Assembly (NCBI RefSeq): GCF_003610295.1 | Contig: NZ_RAPV01000001.1 | Coordinates: 310,001 to 374,000, forward strand | DNA from: Paraburkholderia sp. BL23I1N1 | GTDB lineage: Bacteria > Pseudomonadota > Gammaproteobacteria > Burkholderiales > Burkholderiaceae | DNA length: 64,000 nucleotides | Reading direction: 5' to 3' | In this document: positions 10,629 through 20,740 of the stretch, piece after piece | Layout of the letters: every line of letters starts with the position of its first letter | How positions within the stretch are numbered: position 1 is the stretch's first letter | Position numbers and translations under genes: made by a program | Notes under the pieces: generated by a model | Databases searched by the model: none | Seen by the model: only the letters and a program-made list of their open reading frames with translations | What the model was told of the DNA's origin: nothing

Positions 10629-10736
10629 TATCGAGCGATAGGTGTAATCCCTAGGTTTTGATGTCAATACCTTGAAGGCAGTGCCAGTAAGGCAATGCGC
10701 CCATTTCAGGATGCCGCGATGCAACAGAAATCGTAA

Positions 10737-10765
10737 TTGCGATCGTGTAGTTTTTCTACTAAAAT
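10737..10765 (+). promoter_or_regulatory. edd promoter with HexR-like operator in its spacer
   Basis: TTGCGA (10737-10742) and TAAAAT (10760-10765) are spaced by exactly 17 bases, a good sigma70 promoter. The inverted repeat TGTAGTTTTTCTACT (10746-10760) fills the spacer, so a bound repressor would block RNA polymerase. This fits HexR repression of edd-eda. A start of transcription near 10772 would leave a leader of about 80 bases before edd. Confidence 0.6.
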
Positions 10766-10850
10766 TGCGTCAGTCGACTGATCCGACATCCCCGCGATAC
10801 CTACCTGGCAGAGTGCGCGCATGTCTGCCGCCAGCGACGAAGGAGCTCCG

Positions 10851-12755
10851 ATGGTTTCCCCGCATTCGCAATTGTCGAAGGTCACGCAACGCGTGGTCGA
10901 GCGCAGCAAGCCCACCCGTGAGGCTTATCTGGCCCGCATCGAACACGCTCAAGGCAAATTCCCGGCGCGCGGCGCGCTCTCGTGCGCCAATCTGGCCCAC
11001 GGGTTTGCCGGCCTCGAAGGTAACGACAAGCTCGTCATCAAGCAGATCCGCCAGCCGAACATCGGCATCGTGTCGTCGTACAACGAGATGCTGTCGGCGC
11101 ACGCGCCGTACAAAAACTACCCGGACATCATCAAGGAAGCCGCGCGTGAAAACGGCGGCGTCGCGCAATTCGCGGGCGGCGTGCCGGCCATGTGCGACGG
11201 CGTCACGCAAGGCAATGCGGGCATGGAGCTGTCGTTGTTCTCGCGCGAAGTGATCGCGATGAGCACGGCGGTTGCCCTCACGCACAACATGTTCGACGCG
11301 GCGCTGTGCCTCGGCATCTGCGACAAGATCGTGCCTGGCCTCCTGATCGGCGCGCTGCAATTCGGCCACCTGCCGACGATTTTCGTGCCTGCCGGCCCGA
11401 TGGGCAGCGGCCTGTCGAACGACGACAAAGCCAAGACGCGGCAGCTATTCGCCACCGGACAATGCGGCCGTGACGCGCTGCTGGAAGCAGAGGCGGCCGC
11501 GTATCACAGCCACGGCACCTGCACCTTCTACGGCACGGCCAACAGCAACCAGATGTTGATGGAAGTGATGGGCCTGCATCTGCCGAGTTCGGCCTTCGTG
11601 CATCCGCATACGCCGCTGCGCGACGCGTTGACCGCGCAGGCCGCGCGTCGCGTGCTCGATCTGACGGTGGACCGTGGTCATTACATGCCGATCGGCCATG
11701 TGGTCGACGAGAAGGCAATCGTCAACGGCATCGTCGCGTTGCTGGCCACCGGCGGTTCGACCAATCACACCTTGCACCTGGTCGCGATCGCGCGTGCAGC
11801 GGGCATCGTGATCGATTGGGACGACTTCGACACGCTGTCGCAAGCCGTGCCGTTGCTCGCGAAGATTTACCCGAATGGCAAGGCCGACGTGAACCATTTC
11901 CACGCGGCCGGTGGCGTCGCGTTCCTGGTCCGCAATCTGCTGGAAGGCGGCTTGCTTCATGAAGACGTGAACACGGTCGCCGGCAAGGGGCTTCATCATT
12001 ACACCAAAGAGCCGAAGCTGATCGACGGCAAGCTGCAATGGGTGCCGGGTGCGCAAAAGAGCGAAGACACGGCGGTGCTGTGCGGCATCAAGGAACCGTT
12101 CCAACCGGACGGCGGCTTGCGTCTCATGCAAGGCAAGCTCGGCCGCGGCGTGATCAAGATTTCCGCGGTGGCGGCGCAGCATCGCAAGGTGAAGGCGCCG
12201 GCTATCGTGTTCGATTCGCAGGAAGCGGTGCAGAAAGCCTTCGACAACGGCGAACTGAAACGCGACTTCATCGCCGTGGTGCGCTTCCAGGGCGCGCGGG
12301 CAAATGGCATGCCCGAGTTGCATCGTTTGACGCCGTTGCTCGGTGTGTTGCAGGATCAAGGCTTCCACGTTGCACTGGTGACCGATGGCCGCATGTCGGG
12401 CGCGTCAGGCAAGGTGCCGGCGGTGATTCATCTGTCGCCGGAAGCATTGCTGCAAGGCCCGATCGGCAAGGTTCGCACTGGCGACATGCTGGTGATCGAC
12501 GCGGACGCCGGCGTGCTCGACATCGAAATCGATGCCGCCGAATGGGCGGCGCGGCCGGAAGCTTTGCCGCAGCATCAGGCGGAAAACGAAGTCGGCTTCG
12601 GCCGCGAATTGTTCGGCGTGTTCCGTGCGGCGGCAGCGCCCGCGGAGCAGGGCGCCTCGGTATTCGGTCCGATGGTGGGCGAGCGCGCGGCGCAACACGG
12701 TGAGCGGGCCAAGGCACGCACCGAAGAACACACAAGCACCACTCAAGCCAGCTAA
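10851..12755 (+). CDS. edd: Phosphogluconate dehydratase
   Basis: First enzyme specific to the Entner-Doudoroff pathway: 6-phosphogluconate to KDPG plus water, using an iron-sulfur cluster. The start at ATG 10851 was chosen for the AAGGAG six bases upstream; an in-frame ATG at 10821 lacks such a site. The 634-residue protein belongs to the IlvD/Edd family. Conserved features include [13 protein letters not shown], the cluster cysteine regions [11 protein letters not shown] and [25 protein letters not shown], and [23 protein letters not shown] near the C-terminus. eda follows 26 bases later, so the two form an operon. Confidence 0.96.
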   Translation: MVSPHSQLSKVTQRVVERSKPTREAYLARIEHAQGKFPARGALSCANLAHGFAGLEGNDKLVIKQIRQPNIGIVSSYNEMLSAHAPYKNYPDIIKEAARENGGVAQFAGGVPAMCDGVTQGNAGMELSLFSREVIAMSTAVALTHNMFDAALCLGICDKIVPGLLIGALQFGHLPTIFVPAGPMGSGLSNDDKAKTRQLFATGQCGRDALLEAEAAAYHSHGTCTFYGTANSNQMLMEVMGLHLPSSAFVHPHTPLRDALTAQAARRVLDLTVDRGHYMPIGHVVDEKAIVNGIVALLATGGSTNHTLHLVAIARAAGIVIDWDDFDTLSQAVPLLAKIYPNGKADVNHFHAAGGVAFLVRNLLEGGLLHEDVNTVAGKGLHHYTKEPKLIDGKLQWVPGAQKSEDTAVLCGIKEPFQPDGGLRLMQGKLGRGVIKISAVAAQHRKVKAPAIVFDSQEAVQKAFDNGELKRDFIAVVRFQGARANGMPELHRLTPLLGVLQDQGFHVALVTDGRMSGASGKVPAVIHLSPEALLQGPIGKVRTGDMLVIDADAGVLDIEIDAAEWAARPEALPQHQAENEVGFGRELFGVFRAAAAPAEQGASVFGPMVGERAAQHGERAKARTEEHTSTTQAS

Positions 12756-12781
12756 CCGCTGCTGAAACAAGGAGTCTGACT

Positions 12782-13423
12782 ATGACAGCGAAAAAAGTAA
12801 GCGATATCGTGCGCCTTGGCCCGGTGATTCCGGTGCTCGCGTTCGACTCGGTCGAGCAGGGTGAAAACGTGTCGCGCGCACTGCACGCCGGTGGCGTGAA
12901 GGTGCTGGAAATCACGCTGCGCACCGCAGCCGGTCTTGAAGCAATCGAACGCGCGAGCCAACTGGCTGAAGACATCGTGGTCGGCGTGGGCACGATCACG
13001 AAGCCCGAGCACTGCGCTCAGGCCAAGAAAGCGGGCGCGCAGTTCGGCGTTTCGCCGGGTCTGACGAAAGACATGCACAAGGCCGCGCAGGATGCAGGCT
13101 TGCCGCTGCTGCCAGGCGTGATGACGCCGACCGACATCATCACCGCGCTGGAACTCGGCTACGAGATCGTCAAGTTTTTCCCGGCGCAGCAAGCCGGTGG
13201 CGTGCCGATGTTGCAAGCGTTTTACGGCCCGTTCCCGACGCTGAAGTTCTGCCCGACCGGCGGCATCACGGCCGAAAGCGCCATCAATTTCCTCGCGCAA
13301 CCGAACGTGGTGTGCGTGGGCGGATCGTGGTTGACGCCGAAGGCTGCAGTTGCCGCGCAGAATTGGGACGAAGTCACGCGCCTCGCGCGTGCCGCCAGCG
13401 AGCTGGCCGCGCCGGCGCATTGA
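12782..13423 (+). CDS. eda: KDPG/KHG aldolase
   Basis: 2-dehydro-3-deoxy-6-phosphogluconate aldolase, which splits KDPG into pyruvate and glyceraldehyde-3-phosphate. The 213-aa TIM-barrel protein shows the active-site glutamate in VLEITLRT, the GVGTIT loop, the Schiff-base lysine in IVKFFPAQQAGG, and the phosphate-binding CPTGGI. AAGGAG precedes the ATG. It is the second gene of the edd-eda operon and is followed by a very long palindromic terminator. Confidence 0.96.
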   Translation: MTAKKVSDIVRLGPVIPVLAFDSVEQGENVSRALHAGGVKVLEITLRTAAGLEAIERASQLAEDIVVGVGTITKPEHCAQAKKAGAQFGVSPGLTKDMHKAAQDAGLPLLPGVMTPTDIITALELGYEIVKFFPAQQAGGVPMLQAFYGPFPTLKFCPTGGITAESAINFLAQPNVVCVGGSWLTPKAAVAAQNWDEVTRLARAASELAAPAH

Positions 13424-13486
13424 GCTTCGTCGAAGCACGGATTGACCGCGAGCCGCGTCCTAAGTAAAAGGTAAAGGGCAAAGAGT

Positions 13487-13540
13487 AAAGGAGCCTCGCC
13501 GCGACAGCCTGTCAGGCTGTCGCGGCGAGGCTCCTTTCGA
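13487..13540 (+). terminator. Very long perfect palindrome acting as terminator after eda
   Basis: A 25-base left arm (13487-13511) and a perfectly complementary 25-base right arm (13513-13537) flank a single central base. The arms are very GC-rich (core GAGCCTCGCCGCGACAG) and end in CTCCTTT. The hairpin lies 64 bases past the eda stop. Intrinsic termination is likely, although the T run is only three long. Confidence 0.75.
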
Positions 13541-13694
13541 TATGCGTGCCGGATTCGCGCGCTTTTAGAGACAACAAACAGTAAAATTCAGCGTCCGCGC
13601 GGCTTGCCGGGTTTTCTGGCACCGCTGCAGGTCGCCGTGAGACAGGTGCCAGCCGTCTTCCGCACCGATATCAATAATGCAAAGGAGGAGCTTC

Positions 13695-15080
13695 ATGGAA
13701 GCTGTCCACGGCAGCACGCTGCTGGTCTTCGCGGTGATCGCCATCGCACTTCTGATCCTGCTGATCACCCGCTACAAGGTTTATCCGTTCCTCGTCCTGA
13801 TCATCGTTTCGCTGCTGCTGGGTCTCGCCTCCGGCATGCCGATCGGCACGATCGTCAAATCGTTCGAAACCGGCAACGGCAATACGCTCGGCCATATTGC
13901 CGTGGTGGTCGGCCTCGGCACCATGCTCGGCAAGATGATGGCCGAGTCCGGCGGCGCGGAGCGCATCGCGACCACGCTGATCGACTGGTTCGGCGAAAAG
14001 AACATTCACTGGGCAATGATGGTCGTGGCGATCATCGTCGGCTTGCCGGTGTTCTTTGAAGTCGGTTTCGTGCTGCTGATTCCGATTGCATTCAACGTCG
14101 CGAAACGCACCAACAAGTCGCTGCTGCTGGTCGGTTTGCCGATGGTCGCGGGTCTGTCCGTCGTGCACGGTCTGATTCCGCCGCACCCGGCCGCAATGCT
14201 CGCCGTGCAGGCGTATCACGCAGACATCGGCAAGACGATTGCATACGGTCTGATCGTGGGTGTGCCGACGGCGATCGTGGCCGGTCCGTTGTTCGCGCTG
14301 CTGATCAGCCGTTTCATCAAACTGCCGAACAACAATCCGCTCGCCGCGCAATTCCTCGGCCACGGCGACGATGCGCAAAATAGCGCGAAGAGCGCGGCGC
14401 CGAAGCGCGAGCTGCCGAGCTTCGGTGTCACGTTGTTCACGATCCTGCTGCCGGTGATCCTGATGCTGATCGGCAGCTGGGCCGACCTCGTCTCCACGCC
14501 GAAGACCTTGCCGAACGATCTGCTGCATTTCGTCGGCAATTCGGACGTGGCGCTGTTGATCGCTGTGCTGGTCAGCTTCTGGACCTTCGGCGCGAGCCGC
14601 GGCTTCAATCGCGAGCAGATCCAGAAATTCTGCGGCGAGTGTCTCGCGCCGATCGCGGGCATCACGCTGATCGTGGGTGCGGGCGGCGGCTTCGGGCGCG
14701 TGCTGATGGATAGCGGCATCTCGAAGGAAATCGTCCATGTGGCAACGGCCATGCATCTGTCGCCGCTGCTGTTCGGCTGGCTGGTGGCCGCGCTGATCCG
14801 CCTGGCCACGGGTTCGGCGACGGTGGCGATGACCACCGCTTGCGGCATCGTCGCGCCGATCACAGCCGCCAGCGGCGTGCAGGTCACGCCGGAATTGCTG
14901 GTGCTTGCCACCGGTTCGGGTTCGCTGATTTTCTCGCACGTGAACGACGGCGGTTTCTGGCTGATCAAGGAATACTTCGGTATGACGGTGGGGCAGACCT
15001 TCAAGACATGGTCGCTCCTCGAAACCATCATTTCACTGATGGGCTTGGGTTTGACTTTCGCGCTCGCGACGGTCGTGTAA
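13695..15080 (+). CDS. gntP: Gluconate:H+ symporter, GntP family
   Basis: Inner-membrane permease that imports gluconate with protons. The start at ATG 13695 has AAAGGAGGAG just upstream. The 461-aa protein has about 12 hydrophobic helices. Family segments include LLLGLASGMPIGTIVKSFETGNGNTLG, GLSVVHGLIPPHPAA, GGGFGRVLMDSGI, LATGSATVAMTTACGI and SGSLIFSHVNDGGFWL. gntK follows ten bases later. Together with edd-eda upstream the block covers gluconate uptake, phosphorylation and breakdown. A related sugar acid could also be a substrate. Confidence 0.95.
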   Translation: MEAVHGSTLLVFAVIAIALLILLITRYKVYPFLVLIIVSLLLGLASGMPIGTIVKSFETGNGNTLGHIAVVVGLGTMLGKMMAESGGAERIATTLIDWFGEKNIHWAMMVVAIIVGLPVFFEVGFVLLIPIAFNVAKRTNKSLLLVGLPMVAGLSVVHGLIPPHPAAMLAVQAYHADIGKTIAYGLIVGVPTAIVAGPLFALLISRFIKLPNNNPLAAQFLGHGDDAQNSAKSAAPKRELPSFGVTLFTILLPVILMLIGSWADLVSTPKTLPNDLLHFVGNSDVALLIAVLVSFWTFGASRGFNREQIQKFCGECLAPIAGITLIVGAGGGFGRVLMDSGISKEIVHVATAMHLSPLLFGWLVAALIRLATGSATVAMTTACGIVAPITAASGVQVTPELLVLATGSGSLIFSHVNDGGFWLIKEYFGMTVGQTFKTWSLLETIISLMGLGLTFALATVV

Positions 15081-15090
15081 GGAGTTTTTG

Positions 15091-15594
15091 ATGATTTTGA
15101 TCGCAATGGGCGTGTCGGGCGCCGGCAAAACGAAGATTGGCGAAATGCTGGCGGAGCGCCTGCACTGCGCATTCACCGACGGCGACGCGTTTCACAGCGC
15201 CGCCAACAAGGAGAAGATGCACCACGGCATTCCGCTGACCGACGAAGACCGTTGGCCGTGGTTGCAAACCATTCGTGCGGCGATCGAAGTGAAGCAGAAA
15301 GCGGGCGAGAAGGCGGTATTCACGTGTTCGTCGCTGAAGCGTTCGTACCGCGATGTTCTGCGCGGCGGTAGCAACGGTGATAAGGGTGTGTGCTTCGTCT
15401 ATCTGAAGGGTTCGTTTGAGATGCTGCGCGAGCGGTTGTCCACGCGTACCGGGCACTTCTTCGATCCGTCGCTGCTGCAAAGCCAGCTGGATACGCTTGA
15501 AGAACCGGGCGCGGATGAAGCGATTACGGTGAGTATCGAACTGTCGCCGGAAGAGATCGTCGAAGAGGTGTTGAAGCAAATGAAGACACGGTGA
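15091..15594 (+). CDS. gntK: Gluconokinase
   Basis: ATP-dependent phosphorylation of gluconate to 6-phosphogluconate, which feeds Edd. The ATG at 15091 follows TAAGGAG; a TTG three bases earlier is less likely. The 167-aa protein has the P-loop GVSGAGKT at residues 7-14, the substrate region DGDAFHSAANKEKMHHGIPLTDEDRWPW, and CSSLKRSYRDVLR. Length is normal for GntK. It is the last gene of the gntP-gntK pair, followed by a terminator. Confidence 0.96.
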   Translation: MILIAMGVSGAGKTKIGEMLAERLHCAFTDGDAFHSAANKEKMHHGIPLTDEDRWPWLQTIRAAIEVKQKAGEKAVFTCSSLKRSYRDVLRGGSNGDKGVCFVYLKGSFEMLRERLSTRTGHFFDPSLLQSQLDTLEEPGADEAITVSIELSPEEIVEEVLKQMKTR

Positions 15595-15620
15595 GGCGCT
15601 AAGGCACACACCGTATATCG

Positions 15621-15653
15621 ACGACCCGGCCGCGCAAACAGCCGGGTCGTTTC
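15621..15653 (+). terminator. Rho-independent terminator after gntK
   Basis: ACGACCCGGC (15621-15630) pairs with GCCGGGTCGT (15641-15650) around a ten-base loop, followed by TTTCAATTT. It lies 26 bases past the gntK stop. Confidence 0.75.
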
Positions 15654-15809
15654 AATTTGGGCGAAGTTTCTCACCTGTGCGCCGAAGGTTCAGCCTGGAC
15701 GCCGGTGCTTTGGGACGCGTCCGATTCTCTTGTTTTCCATGCTTTGGTCCAATCGCAGTCTCTCTGGCGGATCGGAAATCAAAGGCGGCGAACATGATGC
15801 ATATCGAGG
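15654..15809. other. Stretch between gntK terminator and the insertion sequence; possible displaced gene 5' end
   Basis: No complete gene is visible. An open frame from ATG 15739 (MLWSNRSLSGGSEIKGGEHDAYR) runs into the left edge of the insertion sequence. If the element and one copy of the AGG found at each edge are removed, this frame continues without a stop into the methyltransferase at 17295-18015. It could be the lost 5' end of that gene, but the frame is short, lacks a ribosome site, and could be chance. Confidence 0.3.
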
Positions 15810-17291
15810 GCGACAGGCTTAACCCCAATACTGTTCACTTGATGACCGCTTTCGGTGAAATTCGCTGATTCAGCGGCTCCGATCGTCGGCGTATCCGGAA
15901 GTTCGACATCTTTCGCTTCACGCCGCGGGGATTACGCTTGCCGCGGCTTTGCACGGCACGCCCACTGGCGATTTCCCGCAGTAAGCTGAGCCTCCAACTT
16001 TGCCACTGCTCAGGGGGGAACGGCCGCCGCCTCGGGCAGGCGTCGGTTCAACACGCGTACGGCATGAACGAACGATAAGTCTTCCGGGTGCTGCCCGCTG
16101 TCCTGGGCAGCCTCATACATCAGTCGACGGATCGCCGCGTGGGTAAGCATTAACGCATAGAACTCCTGACGGACCAGATCAGGCGTCTTGCTACGCAGCA
16201 CCTTCTTGCCGTCGCACAGATGTGTCTTGATCTCGTCAAACATCTCTTCTATTTTCCAGCGCCGGTGGTACAGCGCCGCGAGTTCTATGGCAGGCGCCAC
16301 CGCTGCGTCCAGCAGATTGGTGATCAGGCGATACTGCGGCTCGGCATCAGGCACACCTTCCAGGCGATACTCGATGACCCGCACCTGCATGCCGTTGCGC
16401 TGGTGTCGCCTGTCGGTGTCACTGGCATAGACAGTGCTCAGGTACGAACCATCTGCCAGCGGCACTTCGCACGGCAGCCGCAAATTCGACTTCACGCGCC
16501 ACAGCAGCTTCGCTCCGGTGGCCACCGCGTCGCGCCACATGTCATAGCCATAGAACAGGCGATCGGCCAGCACCAGCATGTCGTCCGAGAATGCCGGAAA
16601 CAGCTGGCGTGTGAGCGCCTGTTCGCTGTGCTCGCATACCCCGCCCATCTGGACCTCACACAGCGCGTGCGTCGCACATTCGGCCAGCGCTACGAAGCGA
16701 ATCTGCGGATACGCGGCCTCACCGCGCCCTCCCTGCGCATATCCGAACGCTTGCGCATTGGCCTTCTCATCGGGCACATCCAGCGTGGAGCCGTCCACGC
16801 TCATGACCCGATAGCCCGCATAGTCGCCGCCTGCGGTTCGTGGGTGTTGCGCCGCCTGCCGGGCGAACAGCTCGCGCATCACCTGCCATCCCAGGCGTGC
16901 GCGACCCTGCGAGATCGCCGCCTTGCTGACCTGCGCGTCGCGTACCTGGTCGCCGTAGATGCGCCGCAGTCCCTCGATCACCAGACGAAACACTTCCTCA
17001 TAGGCCACGCGCGGATACAGGCACATCGCCATCACGAAATACACCAGCACTTCACGCGGCATGTCGCGGCGCACGCGCGTCTGCACGCCGCACTTCGTGA
17101 GCGCCTCCTTGACCTGTCCCAGGGAGCAGTTCAGCGCCAGATACCCCACCGCCAGATAGTCCGCGAGCCGCGCCCCGCCTGGCAGCGTTGCTTCCGTTCT
17201 TGCCATCCTTCAAGCTCTTCTTGTTGGTTCAGAGGCTTGAAAGTTAACACAAATTTGAGCTTGTTAACAGTATTGGGCTTAACCCGGTCGC
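15810..17291 (-). mobile_element. IS4-family insertion sequence, about 1480 bp
   Basis: One DDE transposase gene is flanked by imperfect terminal inverted repeats. The left end reads GCGACaGGcTTAAcCCC followed by AATACTGTT; the reverse complement of the right end reads GCGACcGGgTTAAgCCC and then the same AATACTGTT, so about 24 of 28 bases agree. The outer edges are placed at GCGAC (15810 and 17291). The only direct repeat at the flanks is AGG (15807-15809 and 17292-17294), shorter than the duplication usual for this family, so the edges are approximate. Confidence 0.8.
16010..17206 (-). CDS. IS4-family transposase, frameshifted near its C-terminus
   Basis: DDE transposase that moves the surrounding element. 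The uninterrupted part is 398 aa. Catalytic positions are visible as D in VMSVDGSTLDV, D in LVLADRLFYGYD, and the YREK motif YHRRWKIEEMFDEIKTHL. The frame closes right after EAAAVPP. If the G6 run on the + strand (16013-16018) had five G's, it would continue EQWQSWRLSLLREIASGRAV... to a TGA at 15835-15837 inside the terminal repeat. That gives 456 aa, a normal length for the family. The catalytic core is intact; about 58 terminal residues are lost or altered. Either an inactivating insertion or a homopolymer sequencing error could explain it. Confidence 0.9.
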   Translation of the reverse strand: MARTEATLPGGARLADYLAVGYLALNCSLGQVKEALTKCGVQTRVRRDMPREVLVYFVMAMCLYPRVAYEEVFRLVIEGLRRIYGDQVRDAQVSKAAISQGRARLGWQVMRELFARQAAQHPRTAGGDYAGYRVMSVDGSTLDVPDEKANAQAFGYAQGGRGEAAYPQIRFVALAECATHALCEVQMGGVCEHSEQALTRQLFPAFSDDMLVLADRLFYGYDMWRDAVATGAKLLWRVKSNLRLPCEVPLADGSYLSTVYASDTDRRHQRNGMQVRVIEYRLEGVPDAEPQYRLITNLLDAAVAPAIELAALYHRRWKIEEMFDEIKTHLCDGKKVLRSKTPDLVRQEFYALMLTHAAIRRLMYEAAQDSGQHPEDLSFVHAVRVLNRRLPEAAAVPP

Positions 17292-17298
17292 AGGCGTT

Positions 17299-18015
17299 TC
17301 AATCTGCAAGATTTGCCAGGGCAGGGCGCCACTTTGCGGCGTGGTCGATTTCAACAAGAACTGCGAGGAACGCCGCGGCCATTTCTTACCCCTTGCGGCG
17401 ATCCCCATTTACTACCACCGCTGCGATGATTGCGGTCTGGTTTTCACGCATGCATTCGATCGCTGGAGCAAGAGCGCTTTTGTTAAGCACATTTACAACG
17501 CCGCTTATGCGGACGTCGACCCCGACTATATCGAGGCCCGTCCGGGAGCCAATGTGACGGCGGTGGCGAATTTCATCGCGAGAGCCGACGGCGGGCTCAA
17601 GTGTCTTGACTATGGAGGTGGCAATGGCCGGTTGGCGGCGCTACTGCGCGAACGTGGCGTCCATGCCCACAGTTGGGATCCGATGGAACAAGACGGCGAC
17701 GAACCTGCGCCGGAATCATTCGATCTGGTGACGGCGTTCGAAGTGCTGGGGCATACGCCCGAGCCGCGCGTAACGATCGCAAGCGCACTCAGCAAGCTCA
17801 GGCCACACGGAGTGATGCTTTTTTCGACCTTGACGATCGACACGCTGCCGCCGCGTGCAATGGACCATTGGTACATCGCACCGCGCAACGGACACATCAC
17901 GATCCGCACGTCCCGCTCATTGGACGTGCTCTTTGAGGCGTTCGGCTATCGCGTGCATCACTTCGACCAGAACCCCCACCTTGCCTTGCGCGACGTGCCG
18001 CACTGGTTGTCGTAG
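17299..18015 (+). CDS. Class I SAM-dependent methyltransferase, 5' end disrupted by the insertion sequence
   Basis: The recognisable part begins SICKICQG just inside the element's right edge. A GTG at 17341 could start a shorter protein of 224 aa. CKIC and a later RCDDCG form a small zinc-ribbon-like N-terminus, followed by the SAM-binding motif LDYGGGNGRLAALL and the acidic loop SFDLVTAFEVLGHTPEP. The layout resembles methyltransferases with the Methyltransf_23 fold, often linked to polysaccharide or lipid modification; the substrate is unknown. No ATG lies in frame between the element and residue 1 of the short form, so the native start was probably removed. Likely non-functional or expressed from the element. 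Confidence 0.7.
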   Translation, partial: SICKICQGRAPLCGVVDFNKNCEERRGHFLPLAAIPIYYHRCDDCGLVFTHAFDRWSKSAFVKHIYNAAYADVDPDYIEARPGANVTAVANFIARADGGLKCLDYGGGNGRLAALLRERGVHAHSWDPMEQDGDEPAPESFDLVTAFEVLGHTPEPRVTIASALSKLRPHGVMLFSTLTIDTLPPRAMDHWYIAPRNGHITIRTSRSLDVLFEAFGYRVHHFDQNPHLALRDVPHWLS

Positions 18016-18039
18016 CATGCTTGCGGCGCTCAAATGAAA

Positions 18040-18070
18040 AACGCCGTTCAGTGTTCAACTGAACGGCGTT
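18040..18070 (-). terminator. Rho-independent terminator of purB
   Basis: Thirteen-base arms AACGCCGTTCAGT and ACTGAACGGCGTT surround a five-base loop. On the minus strand the hairpin is followed by TTTTCATTTG, so it ends the purB transcript. It may also stop the converging methyltransferase transcript. Confidence 0.85.
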
Positions 18071-18102
18071 AGCTGCACGGCAGCATGCCACCCAGTGCGG
18101 CC

Positions 18103-19545
<1,443 letters not shown>

Positions 19546-19640
19546 TTACCACTGTGCGGCGTACCGGCCGAAGTTGGCGGCGATCCCGGTCGCGCCGCTA
19601 GAATGCTGACTTCCTCCCTCCCGCTGGCAGCAGGCTTCGC

Positions 19641-20603
19641 ATGGAACTGAAATGGCTCGAAGACTTCGTTTCGCTCGCGGAAACGCGTAGTTTCAGCCGT
19701 TCGGCCGAATCGCGCCACGTCACGCAGCCGGCGTTTTCGCGGCGGATTCAGGCCCTGGAAGCATGGCTGGGCACGGAACTGATCGATCGTTCGGTTTACC
19801 CGACGCGGCTGACGGCGGCCGGCCAGGTGTTCTACGAGCAGGCGCTCGCCATGCTGTCGCAGTTCCACGAGGCGCGCGCGCTCTTGCGCGGACACACGGC
19901 GACGCCGCAGGCGACCATCGAGTTCGCCGTGCCGCACACGCTGTCGCTCACGTATTTTCCGCGCTGGCTGCAGCGCATTGAAGCGCAAATGGGCCCGATC
20001 CATACCCGGTTGCGGGCGCTGAACGTGCACGATGCGGCTTTGGCGCTGGTGGAAGGCGGCTGCGATCTGATGATGGCCTATCACCATCCGAGTCATCCAA
20101 TCGCCCTCGATCCGGCCCGCTACGACATGCTGACGCTCGGCATCGAACCGATCAGTCCGTTCTCGGCGCCGGGCCGCGCCGGGCGCCCCCGGCACACGCT
20201 GCCGGGCACGGCCGGCGCGCCCACGCCCTATCTGACCTACACGCCGAACGCGTACCTGGGCCGCATGACCGAGGTGATCCTCGCTAACGCGCCGGAGCGT
20301 TTGTATCTCGACCGGCTGTACGAAACCGACATGGCCGAGGGGCTCAAGGCGATGGCGCTGGCCGGCCACGGCATCGCCTTCCTGCCGTACAGCGCCGTGG
20401 AAGACGCGGTTGCCGACGGTAAGCTGATCCGCCTCGATCGCGCTACGCGCGGCACGCCCGAGGGGCAGCTCACGCTGACCATGGAGATCCGCCTCTATCG
20501 CGACAAGCTGGCCGCGAAAGGCGACGATGCGCGGCAGATACTCGTGCGGCAACTATGGGACGTCGTGTCCGAGGAACTTGCGCAGAGCACGGGCGCCGCC
20601 TGA
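19641..20603 (+). CDS. LysR-family regulator, HypT/QseD-like
   Basis: DNA-binding regulator of 320 aa. The N-terminal winged helix-turn-helix (residues about 2-60) reads MELKWLEDFVSLAETRSFSRSAE...TQPAFSRRIQALEAWLGTELIDR. This is very like HypT (YjiE/QseD), the hypochlorite-responsive regulator of E. coli. A LysR substrate-binding domain follows. It is divergent from purB and lies directly upstream of gdhA, which it might control; the target is inferred only from position. Confidence 0.85.
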   Translation: MELKWLEDFVSLAETRSFSRSAESRHVTQPAFSRRIQALEAWLGTELIDRSVYPTRLTAAGQVFYEQALAMLSQFHEARALLRGHTATPQATIEFAVPHTLSLTYFPRWLQRIEAQMGPIHTRLRALNVHDAALALVEGGCDLMMAYHHPSHPIALDPARYDMLTLGIEPISPFSAPGRAGRPRHTLPGTAGAPTPYLTYTPNAYLGRMTEVILANAPERLYLDRLYETDMAEGLKAMALAGHGIAFLPYSAVEDAVADGKLIRLDRATRGTPEGQLTLTMEIRLYRDKLAAKGDDARQILVRQLWDVVSEELAQSTGAA

Positions 20604-20740
20604 AACCTGCTTCCCTGCGACGCAAATTTGCGGCTTCTTAACGGTTATGCAAAAAAAACATAATCGGATAAGGAAACGGCATTGGATTTCAAAACGGCGT
20701 TTTTCGACAATGCTGTCATTCGATCAACGCCGGAGCGTTC
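20604..20740 (+). promoter_or_regulatory. Upstream region of gdhA with a 12-base palindrome
   Basis: CGCAAATTTGCG (20621-20632) is a perfect palindrome, followed by the AT-rich inverted pair TATGC...GCATA-like sequence around TATGCAAAAAAAACATA (20646-20662). No sigma70 promoter stands out. The palindrome could bind a regulator of the glutamate dehydrogenase gene. Confidence 0.3.

Noticed and set aside
15677..15868. 63-codon frame on the + strand between gntK and the insertion sequence
   Set aside because: It crosses the terminal repeat, has no ribosome site and no recognisable sequence.
16008..16020. Programmed frameshift in the transposase
   Set aside because: IS4-family elements normally use one frame, no slippery heptamer or stimulatory structure is evident, and two other homopolymer shifts occur in this window.
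15807..17294. AGG direct repeat as target-site duplication of the insertion sequence
   Set aside because: Three bases are too few to be convincing, and IS4-type elements usually give longer duplications; kept only as a hint.
16220..17557. 445-codon + strand frame across the transposase
   Set aside because: Opposite to a clear DDE transposase and crossing the element boundary; not a gene.
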